Assembly (NCBI RefSeq): GCF_036785885.1
Contig: NC_092324.1
Location: forward strand, 23,239,001-23,303,000
Direction: 5' to 3'
Length of the DNA: 64,000 bases
Source of the DNA: Coffea arabica
Lineage: Eukaryota; Streptophyta; Magnoliopsida; Gentianales; Rubiaceae
Shown one piece after another: positions 1-7,955 of the stretch. The notes beneath the pieces were generated by a model. That model made no database searches. It saw nothing but the letters and a program-made list of their open reading frames with translations, and was not told the DNA's origin. Made by a program: the position numbers and the translations under genes. Positions within the stretch are counted from its first letter, which is position 1. Each line of letters begins with the position of its first letter.

Positions 1-496
1 ATTAGAAAAGTTTCCCAGATAAGTTTTATGAGTAAATATAGTTTTTAGATGATTTTTTCTAGTATTAGTTAGTTTTTGAGAAATTAAGAACGTATATCGG
101 ATGTGGGACCCACTAGTGTGGGAAGGTATAGGATTTAATCCATTTTGTATAGGTTAATTAATTTTAAGAAGAAGGTTAGAAACCTTAAGTGAGCAAAATC
201 CCTAATGTTATGATTTATTAGAAGTTTTAAGTGGGTTTAAACCTAATTTTGCCCTTGACAAAAAGGTTATTGTTTAATTACTTTTATGTGGGATAAAGCA
301 TGCTTAAGTGTAAGTGATTAAGATGAGAAAGTGATTAGTGAGGTAATTAAGTGTGATTACATGTTTTAAAAGAGATTAAGTTATGACTTATGGAGTAAAT
401 TGAAAGATTATCAAATGTGTGAGGGAAATTGTATAAGAAAGAGAAAGTTAAAGTGCAAGGGTTTAAACAACAAATAAAGCATTTTTGTGATTGGTT

Positions 497-556
497 AGCT
501 ATAAGAAATATCTCCCAAAGCTTTGACTATATGTTGTCTTACAACTTATAAGAAAC
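497..556 (+). promoter_or_regulatory. Putative LTR A promoter (TATA boxes)
   Basis: Two TATA-like boxes occur, CTATAAGA near 499 and TTATAAGA near 547. They precede a GA-rich stretch that looks like a plant 5' untranslated leader. The second lies about 227 nt upstream of the 5' splice site at 772, close to the equivalent spacing in LTRs B, C, D and E. The start of transcription itself is inferred. Confidence 0.4.
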
Positions 557-2410
557 AAAACAAAAACAAAACAAAAATTGAAGAGAAATTTGAGAGAGAG
601 GGCCGGCCACCTTGAAGAGAGAGTGAGAGCCGTGAGAAGAGAAAGAAAAAAAGAAAAGGAAAGCTTGCTTTGGTGCATCATTTTTGCTCTTCAATCTTGA
701 GTTTGGATCTTGGAGAAACAACTTAAGCACTTGATTGTTGTGGGTGATCATCTACAAAGCTTGAATCAAAGGTAAGAAAGTCTATTTGAAGACTTAAGTT
801 GATTATTGTTTGATGAACTAGTGGTTATTTTGGCATAGGACCCTAGTTGTGCTTGATTGTGGTACCTCTTATGCCTATCACATGTTTTTATGGAGTACTT
901 GGGTTAATTTTAGTGTTATTTGGTTGCTGAAAATTCGGCCAAGAAGAGGAAAGAATTTGGGTTTCTTGCTAATGCTTTCCTTACTTGTTTTAGTTGAGAA
1001 ATGGACTTGTAGTGGTTATGTTTGATGAATTGCCTCACTTGATTTGGTTGGTTACTTGCAAAAAGCTGATTTGGGTAAGAAACCCTAGACTCTATTAGGC
1101 TAATTTAGCTTAGCTTATGGTTAGTGAGATAGAGTTTGGTTAGTGAGAGGTTGGATTAAGTTCATTGGTGCAAATGAAATTTGGTTAGGGATTGTGGTTG
1201 ATGATTGTTCAATTTGGTATTGACTTGGGAGGGGAATTTCGGACCATTTGTAGGCCATTTAGATGTTAGTATATGTGTGTTTAATTGGTACAAAAGTGGT
1301 TGAAAAACCTGCATAAGAACCATGAAAACGAACCATATGTTTGCGACATTTGAAACCGGCAAAATGGGTAAACAGGGCAACCCAGAACCTGAACTTGAGC
1401 TCCATTTTTCTTAATGTTCCGTGCTGATTCAGAAGTTTTGTAAAACATAAAAGTCGTAGCCCCTTGAGTCCTGAGTATTCCTGCAAAATTTCAGGTCAAT
1501 CGGATTAGCGTAGCCTGAGTTATCGACGAAATGCTCAAGCCTGTTTTGACCCTCTGGTTCTACGCGTTTTCTGATTTTGTTTCTGCCCATGACTTTTCGA
1601 TTTTTATAGAGTTCGATCTGGGTGCCGACTCCTTCATAAGAAGTTTAGATCTTGATCTCAGCTTCGAAACGGTATAAAGTACGTCGAAAACCGAGTTCCG
1701 TAGCTCCGGTTATGATCAAAACAATATCGCTCGTCAGAACTGCCTTGTATTTGGACAGTTCTGACGGGTACGTTGGCACTCGAATTTTGTTTTGTTCTGA
1801 ATAGATTCAGGTCTTGGCCAAAACATGAAAGTTTTAACCTTATGTCTCAGCTTTCTAATGCCTTTGGAATTTCTTAATTTCGATTTCTGAGCCGTGAGTT
1901 ACGGCCTTGCAAACAGGGCCTGTTTGGTAACTCGCAATGAAACAGCTGGAACTGTTTCACGCAATTTTCACCTATACCCTTTGAGATCTGGGTTGCGATG
2001 TCTTCATGAACATTGTAGCCCTTCCTCTTAGCTTCGTAACGGTACCTCATGTACCTTGATCCGATATTCCTAGCCTAAATTTTGACCAAAACGGTTTGAG
2101 ATGGCCGACTTGGCCATTTCCGTTTGCCGTTCTGCGCGGACGTGTGCGGCCGTTTTGCCGTTTCCGCACTTGCGCGTGCCAATTTTGCTGTTTGGCTTAT
2201 TTCAAGTATGTTAGTTGCCGTTTGTGATATATTGTGACATCACCTTCGATTTCAGACAGTGGTGAGCTAGGCGGTGCCGGTGGGGCCCACTACTAGCCAA
2301 CACACAAAGTGAATTCCGCCTTTATACTACTTTTGGTATTTTGAGTAAGTATTCAGGCCGCTCTTATGTGTTAGTTGTTTATGTGTTTCGTTATGCGTAA
2401 AAAGGGTACC

Positions 2411-2443
2411 TAGGCGAGAGTGTACTTTATCGCGCTCGACCTA
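2411..2443 (+). other. Conserved LTR hairpin 1 (loop TACTTTAT), element A
   Basis: The left arm TAGGCGAGAGTG and the right arm CGCGCTCGACCTA flank the octamer TACTTTAT at 2423-2430. Pairing holds for about eleven positions, with one G-U pair, one A-G mismatch and one bulged A. The same loop on different stems occurs in LTRs B, C, D and E. Confidence 0.6.
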
Positions 2444-2783
2444 AACCCTAATTTGCGCGCTTATTTGTACATGACAAATGTATATAAGAAATTTTGGGAA
2501 CTAAAACCCTTGAGCTTGTGGCTCGGGGTGACTTTTGTATAATTTTGTGAATTTTGTGAGTTTGAGGTTGAACTCAATACCTAGATGGACTATTCGAGCC
2601 GGTTAGGGCTTGGTCGAAGTCAGTCCAACTTGGTTTGAGGTCACCAAGTTTGTGACCCGAGCTTATGCTTAAAGCTCAAGTTTGTGATTTCGTTCGCCTG
2701 GGCAAGTTTGTGAGGTGACTGGCCAGTGAGGGTGATAAGGTGTCGGTGGGTGTACAAGTGAAGTTCTACGGACCTTATTTATG

Positions 2784-2839
2784 GTCGACGGAGTGTCGAC
2801 AGGAGATCAAGCATGGCAAATGAATTGGCTTTGGAGCCA
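2784..2839 (+). other. Conserved LTR hairpins 2 and 3, element A
   Basis: Hairpin 2 is GTCGAC-GGAGT-GTCGAC (2784-2800). Hairpin 3 is TGGCT-TTGG-AGCCA (2826-2839 including flanks), followed by CCCGTATCCTT. Equivalent hairpins with compensatory arm changes occur in C, D and E. Both lie inside the candidate intron, upstream of its 3' splice site. Confidence 0.5.
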
Positions 2840-3321
2840 CCCGTATCCTTATTATGTGATGTTACTTTTCTGCTTTTGCTTTACTCTTACTGTGTAAATG
2901 TTGCTACGTGAAATTTACGCTTTTGCCCCTGTTTACTTACTAAGCTTTTAGCTTACCCCATTCCGTTTGTTTTCCTTAGCAGGGGCCGACGCGGGTACGT
3001 TTGGGGCTCATACACTAGTTTAGTAGGTTGGCTTGTAATAGTTGAACTTTTAGGATGTTTGTTTTATTCTGGTGGTTTGTATTAGGACCCTTCTTAGGGT
3101 CTCCCTTTTGGTTTTGGTTGTAATTAGACAGTTGTAATAGTAAGAGCAGGTACTTTTGGAGAATGTAATTATAACTCTTTTGGGATTGTATATAGTATGT
3201 ATAGTACTCTTTTGGATTTTCTGGCTTTTATTGCTTTAAGTTTTGAGTCCTGGCGCGAGCTAGGCAGGCGGCCCGCCGATACCCTTGGGTTCGCCCTTGG
3301 GAGAAATGGGGTCGTCACAGT

Positions 3322-3333
3322 CGGTATCAGAGC
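3322..3333 (+). other. Primer-binding site of element A (initiator Met tRNA type)
   Basis: CGGTATCAGAGC lies two bases after the LTR terminus CA. Eleven consecutive bases match the usual plant iMet site TGGTATCAGAGCC; the first T is replaced by C. Confidence 0.8.
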
Positions 3334-3463
3334 GCCTAGGTTAGAGGACTTGGGCAATTGTGGGACATACGCGATAGGCATTAGGCATATTGGATTCTTT
3401 TAAGTTGAATGATATCTTTTAAGTTGAAATGCCGGTTGACTGACGACTTAATGTTTTGAAGGT

Positions 3464-3955
3464 ATGGACCCAGGCAGTTCGAGTAGGAGGGGCCCAGAGG
3501 ATCGACCGCTGCGTAAGCGGGCTATCCGTTATCGACAGAGGCTGGGAGAGCCTTACACTTTGTACTCCCCCTTCGACCAGGTGTCGCGCCGACCCTGCGC
3601 GTGTTGGTATACTTACGGCTATCCCGACGAGATAGTCTTAGCATTGGATGATGAGCGTTATCACCTCGACAGGACGGTCGAGACTCTGAGGGAGCAGCTT
3701 GAGGAGGCTAGACAGTTTAGCCGCTGGCAGGCGTTACGCGTTAGGGGCCTGGAGCGGGACCTCCGGGACACACACCAGCACCTCTTCTCTTTGAAGAGGC
3801 AGCTTAGGGAGAGGGCCCGGAGTATCACGTTTGACTGCGGGGTCTTGCTAGATATGGCCGCGGAGGCACCCCCGCGAGCTACTGGGCCAGAGCAGATAGG
3901 CGAGATTGGTACTTTAGGTTCCGTTGGGGACCAGGGCCCTAGGGGAGGCGTTTAG
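3464..3955 (+). CDS. ORF0 of element A: charged, coiled-coil-like protein upstream of gag
   Basis: This is an uninterrupted 163-codon ORF lying between the primer-binding site and gag, starting ATGGACCCAGG and ending GGCGTTTAG. I do not recognise the product. The N-terminus is rich in Ser, Arg and Pro (SSSRRGPEDRPLRKR). The middle (about residues 60-120) is a highly charged heptad-like segment (LREQLEEARQ, LKRQLRERA) that would form a coiled coil, and the end is Gly/Pro-rich. Base composition is clearly GC-richer than the flanking LTR and leader, which supports real coding in an otherwise decaying element. Extra ORFs before gag are known in Ogre/Tat elements, but this element's primer site and gag point to a chromovirus. 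No counterpart is evident in B. A role as RNA-binding or assembly accessory is only a guess. The stretches 3334-3463 and 3956-4271 around it hold untranslated leader with nothing else recognisable. Confidence 0.55.
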   Translation: MDPGSSSRRGPEDRPLRKRAIRYRQRLGEPYTLYSPFDQVSRRPCACWYTYGYPDEIVLALDDERYHLDRTVETLREQLEEARQFSRWQALRVRGLERDLRDTHQHLFSLKRQLRERARSITFDCGVLLDMAAEAPPRATGPEQIGEIGTLGSVGDQGPRGGV

Positions 3956-4271
3956 GGTCGCTTTCGTCTTTTGATTAGCTGGTAGATTCCTTTTGTTAAA
4001 ACTGGCATGACCACTTTCTTTCTTTATTTGGTTGGCCGACTAGATCTTGGAGCCGGAGTGCTCATGTGTACATCGGGTTTTGTACCGACTGGAGGTCGGT
4101 AATCTGTAAATCTTTTGGTGTGATTTTGTATATCTATGTATATATTTGAGTAGCATTTTGAATTTATCCTTTGTGTGTCTTTTGTTCGTACGCTTTACGT
4201 CCGTACTTTTGCTCATAGTCCGGATAATAAGTTTATGTGGAATGTTACGATCTATAGACGTTTGCACTTAA

Positions 4272-5354
4272 ATGGCCTCCGGTACTCGAGGTGGAGGCAG
4301 AGGAGGTAGAGGGCGAGCACGAAGCCCTGAAAGAGAACAAGGACCAGAACCAGATCAAGTCGCTACAGCCATCCAGCGGATGGCCGATTTACTAGAGCAA
4401 ATGACAAATCAACAGGGCCAAGGAAGCGGTATGGGGAATCCTGGACATAATCCGGGACATAATCCAGGCAATCACGAGGGTGAAGACCGTGCCTTGGAGC
4501 GATTCCAAAAATTCGCACCCCCAAAGTTTATCGGTGGGGCCGACCCTGACTTAGCGGAGGGTTGGCTAGACCGTATGTTAGACATATTTGCCGCGCTTAG
4601 GTATTCAGAGGAGCGGCAGATATCCTTTGCGGTCTTTCAGTTTGAAGGGGCCGCTCGAGCCTGGTGGAATGTAATCAAAGCCACGTGGGAGCGCGAACAG
4701 ACTCCTTGGACCTGGATCAACTTCACACGGGAGTTTAATGAAAAATATTTACCACCCATTGTGCAAGAAAAACGGGAAGATGATTTCATCCGCCTACGTC
4801 AAGGGGCCTCGAGTGTGGCGGAGTACGAAACTCAGTTCACTAAACTTTCTCGCTTTGCCCCAGAGCTGGTGTTAACGGAGCAGAAACGAATCCGTCGATT
4901 CGTTCAAGGTTTAAATGTGGAAATCCAGGAATCGTTAGCAGCGGCTTAGTTGAATACGTTTAGCCAAGCGCTAGAAAAAGCACAGCGAATTGAGACTGCC
5001 AGAGGACAGGTTAAAGCCTTCCACGATCGGAAAAGGAGGCAACCTAGCTCAAATGATTCCATGGTCGGACAAAGCTCGCGAAACGAGCCATCTGCCAAGA
5101 TAAATAAAGGTACGGATGGTCCACGACCTGCAAGGACCCCGAATAACTTTGTGCGGGGTCAGGTAGTGCAAGAGGGGCCGAGGAGTGTCCAGCGTGGAGG
5201 GGCAAGTACAGCCGCCAAGTCAACCTGTGGTTTCTGTGGGGGCAATCACACCGATGAAAATTGCTGGAAGAATAGTTCGGTACGCAAATGCTTCAAATGT
5301 GGCAGCACCGAACATCTGATTGCCCGGTGCCCTAAGATGCAGAAGGAGGGACTG
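4272..5354 (+). pseudogene. gag: gag of gypsy element A, nonsense-broken and 3'-truncated
   Basis: This encodes the retrotransposon capsid/nucleocapsid polyprotein. It starts at ATGGCCTCCGG with an RG-rich tail, followed by the Retrotrans_gag core (ALERFQKFAPPKF at about residue 75, then ARAWWNVIK, FNEKYLPP and SVAEYETQFTKLS). A TAG codon at 4947-4949 interrupts the frame exactly where the B copies read Gln (AAQ), so it fits a C-to-T change in a CAG codon. The same frame continues through two zinc knuckles. The first has the spacing CX2CX3HX4C, one residue short of the usual CX2CX4HX4C; the second is canonical (CFKCGSTEHLIARC). The frame then runs into LTR B sequence from about 5355, so protease and pol are lost. 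It is related to, but clearly diverged from, the B gag. Confidence 0.85.
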
Positions 5355-6027
5355 GGTGACCTGGGTGAACGTTTGGTATACTCGAGTATTACCTTGTAGG
5401 TTGGTGGAGCCAGGGCCAATTTCCAGGCGGGGGTGAATGAAATGAACGAATGAACGAACGAACGAGGGTTTATTTATAGAAATGAAATTTTCAAATGATT
5501 GGAGGAATAAGGGGAAATGTCAGGAGAACGAATGAATGATCGAATGAATTGCTTCCTGTGAGCCGTATCCTTTTCATGAATGTTTTATCGCTTTCCATTG
5601 TAAATGTTTCGTGAAGTAGTGATATTCCATGTTAGTGTATTGGATTGATTGTTTTATTATGTGTTCAGAACCTCACTGAGCTTTTAGCTCATCCCTTTTA
5701 TTTTGTTTTCCTTAACAGGGGAAGGCACGCAAGGATGAGAGCTTGGTATAGACTCGTTTTGTCTAGCTCTTTGTTTTGTAATGGTTCTCGCCCTAGTGCT
5801 TGGCACGGGCTGGTTGTATGGTGAAGTGAGAACCTTTGTACATTTGATGGTTGTACTTTTGAGATAGCAATGTATAAAATTTTGTTTTAAGTTTTGGATC
5901 CTTGTTTTGCTCTTTCTGGTGGTTGTATTTCTGATTTTCTTGAGTGAACGACTGAGTCCCGGCGAGAGCTGGGCAGGCGGTCCGCCGAACCCTTTGGTTC
6001 GCCTTAGGGGGAGGTGGGGCTGTCACA
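5355..6027 (+). mobile_element. Truncated LTR (B1) opening tandem array B
   Basis: This matches the last ~670 bp of the 3015-bp LTR B (compare 10299-10970) and ends GGGGCTGTCACA directly before a primer site. The preceding ~2.35 kb of the LTR is missing and replaced by element A gag. It retains the palindrome around TACTCGAGTA, the 3' splice-site consensus (AG at 5717-5718) and the conserved terminal block. A few bases differ from B2, including one extra G in the run after GGAGCC. Confidence 0.9.
5431..5466 (+). repeat. GAAT/GAAC microsatellite-like stretch in LTR B
   Basis: A short run of imperfect GAAC/GAAT tetramers occurs (AATGAACGAATGAACGAACG and neighbours). The same run is found at the equivalent place in LTRs B2, B3 and B4, so it belongs to the LTR. 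Confidence 0.7.
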
Positions 6028-6029
6028 GG

Positions 6030-6042
6030 TGGTATCAAAGCC
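6030..6042 (+). other. Primer-binding site, array B unit 1
   Basis: TGGTATCAAAGCC lies two bases after the LTR terminus and differs from the iMet-type site by one base (A for G). The same site occurs at 10973-10985 and 15916-15928. Confidence 0.85.
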
Positions 6043-6715
6043 TGCTTCGCGTGGTCTCTACGCGGAGTGAGCCTGGACTGAGTGGTGAAGATGTATAAAT
6101 AGGTATAAAGGATTAAGTGCTCGTTCGAGCCTAAGCTCTGAATTGTGACTGTTATAGGCCTTAAATTTTCTTATGGTATTTGACGACCATAAATAGGTAC
6201 GTCTGGTAGGAATTTCGATTGTAGATGGTTTACTCTTGGGACTGGCCAGCTCGAGAGGGGAATTGTCTTATTTCGGATTCTTGTGCCTGAGTACTCCAGA
6301 GTTGAGGCGGTGTTAAGTATGTGGGATTTGCATTTCGGGAACATGAACAAGTTTTGCTTGGCTAGAATAAGACAGGAGGTCAAGGGACAACTAGGTTGGT
6401 TGATAAGTGACGTGAGAGACCGGACGAGGTTATTTGACTGCGACCGGGATGATATCGCCTTTACTTTTGATTTGCTCTTATACCGTTATGAGATGACATT
6501 GGTTTGAGTAGTTGTGCATATGATTATTTGTTTAATTTGACATGTATTTGTGCATTTGATTGTCTACCATCTTGATACATGGTGTGTATATGTGTATATG
6601 TCTGTGGTGTAATTGGTGTGCTAGAATTCGATTACTTTTGTCACTTTCCTGTATTTATTCGCTGAATTATATTTTTTGGGAGGGGAAAAAAAAAGAGGGG
6701 GAAAAACATATACAT
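6043..6715 (+). other. Untranslated leader of B unit 1 with a block shared with D
   Basis: This leader separates the primer site from gag. Bases 6198-6303 match the internal region of array D (minus strand, 35967-36082), with runs such as GGTAGGAAT, TTTACTCTTGGGAC and GGATTCTTGT. A 74-codon ORF at 6283-6507 is present in all three units but shows no recognisable domain, so I do not call it a gene. An A/G-rich run lies just before the gag start. Confidence 0.6.
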
Positions 6716-7944
6716 ATGGAGGGAAGACGTAGTCGCGGACGTGGTAGTGGCCGTGGTACTAAGCGAGCCCAGGAACCAAGGGCAGAAAGGGAAACATCGG
6801 CGGAGCCAGTACAAGGACCAAGGGTTGAAGCCAGAGACCAAGTGGCGACGGCCATTCAACAAATGACCAATATTCTAGCACAGTTGGTGGACCAACAAGG
6901 TCAAATGCCCGTGCATCAACCCCAAAACCCTGAAATAGGAGAAGATCGGGCCCTTGAGAGGTTTCAAAAGTTTACACCTCCAAAATTCGCTGGAGGGCCT
7001 GATCCGGACATCGTTGAACAGTGGTTAGAGGCCATGGTGAATATATTCACAGCTTTGAACTACACTGAACAGAGACAAGTGAACTTTGTAGTGTTTCAAT
7101 TTGAAGGACCGGCTCGGGCATGGTGGAACGTAATTAGAGCAAAGTGGGAAAGAGAACGGACTGTATGGACGTGGGCGAACTTTGTAAAAGAATTTAACGA
7201 GAAGTACCTCCCACCTCTAGACCAAGAAAGGAGGGATGACGAATTTATTGGACTACGCCAGGAGACCTTAAGTGTGGCTGAATACGAAACAAAATTTACC
7301 AAACTATCCAAGTTTGCTTCCGAATTAGTAGCCACGGAACCGAGAAGAGTAAGGCGGTTCATACAGGGATTGAACTTGGACATCCAGGAGGCGTTAGCGG
7401 CGGCGCAAGTGAATACCTTTACGGAGGCTCTGGAGAAAGCCCAACGAATTGAGAATGCCAAGGCACAGATAAAGGCCTCTCAAAATCGAAAAAGGGTACA
7501 CCTGGTAGTGTGACTGGGGAATCAAGTGAATCGATAGTCCCTTCCAAAGTGCAGAAAGTGAACTTTTTGCCCCACCCACCATGGACAATAGGAGCGTTAG
7601 ATGAACGATCTACAAAAGGAAGTCAAGTAGGCTCTTATCAAAAAAGCCAACAAGTGGCTTCTTCCTTGACTTGTGGCTACTGTGGAAAAGCCAATCACAC
7701 TGAGAGTGATTGTTGGAGGAAAGGGCGGAAGTGTTTGATTTGTGGAAGTGGTGACCATCAGGTTAGCAGCTGCCCGAGGAAACAGTCACGTGAAAGTGGT
7801 CCTCAGCGACTAGAGGGCACTACATCAAAACAAGCGAATGAAAGAGGGAACCGAACAAAAGTACCGGCAAGGGTATATGCTTTAGACAACCAAAGAGCTC
7901 CTGAGCCATCTGAAGGTAAAATTTCGAGGACAAAATTTCCTTAA
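6716..7944 (+). pseudogene. gag: gag of array B unit 1, frameshifted before the zinc knuckles
   Basis: This encodes a gypsy Gag. I take the ATG at 6716 (MEGRRSRGRG) rather than the upstream in-frame ATG at 6560, because homology with the A gag and the RG-rich tail begin there. Residues 3-16 are Arg/Gly-rich; residues 79-255 carry the Retrotrans_gag core (ALERFQKFTPPKF, ARAWWNVIR, FNEKYLPPL, SVAEYETKFTKLS). The frame stops at 7513. The nucleocapsid part continues in the -1 frame to 7944, with two canonical CX2CX4HX4C knuckles (CGYCGKANHTESDC and CLICGSGDHQVSSC). The shift lies in the A-rich run near 7489-7494. After a motif typical of the gag-protease border (RVYALDNQ), the frame ends almost at once in the polypurine tract, so all of pol has been deleted. 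The structure fits the non-autonomous TR-GAG class of plant elements. Confidence 0.88.
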
Positions 7945-7955
7945 GGGGGAGAGAG
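7943..7955 (+). other. Polypurine tract, array B unit 1
   Basis: AAGGGGGAGAGAG abuts the LTR start TGTGAGAGCCC at 7956, as expected for the plus-strand primer. The gag frame ends inside the same short segment. Confidence 0.85.

Larger units (their letters stand above)
772..2982 (+). other. Candidate intron inside LTR A
   Basis: The 5' end reads AAAG/GTAAGAAAG and the 3' end reads GTTTGTTTTCCTTAGCAG/G, both strong plant splice consensus sequences. Just upstream of the 3' site is TTAGCTTACCCC, which resembles the branch region conserved in the other LTR families of this window (TTAGCTCA). If used, splicing would remove 2211 nt between the LTR promoter and the primer-binding site, leaving a short leader before ORF0 and gag. 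The same pair of sites occurs in B, C, D and E. Splicing is predicted, not observed. Confidence 0.5.
1..3319 (+). mobile_element. LTR of gypsy element A (5' LTR, first ~75 bp outside window)
   Basis: This is a long terminal repeat that ends in GTCGTCACA and is followed at once by a primer-binding site, so it is the 5' LTR of element A. The window opens about 75 bp into the LTR, judging by alignment of bases 20-120 with the same region of LTR B (shared ATGAGTAAATATAGT and the GGGACCCACTAG-like block), giving a full length near 3.4 kb. It carries TATA-like boxes near 500 and 546, a 5' splice-site consensus at 771/772, several degenerate repeats of a module around 1440-2090, a hairpin at 2411-2443, a second hairpin at 2784-2800, and a 3' splice-site consensus at 2982. 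No protein-coding region is credible in it; its small ORFs are chance. Confidence 0.85.

Noticed and set aside
3322-3333. tRNA-like match GGTATCAGAGC
   Set aside because: It is a retrotransposon primer-binding site placed beside an LTR, not a tRNA gene. The same applies at 6030, 25138 and 36335.
6283-6507. 74-codon ORF in the B leader as a gene
   Set aside because: It is shared by the units only because they are near-identical. It is in a different frame from the D-like relic reading, and no domain is visible.
7096-7461. 121-codon ORF antisense to gag B, repeated in units 2 and 3
   Set aside because: It is a shadow of the gag frame. Its conservation only mirrors the identity of the tandem copies.
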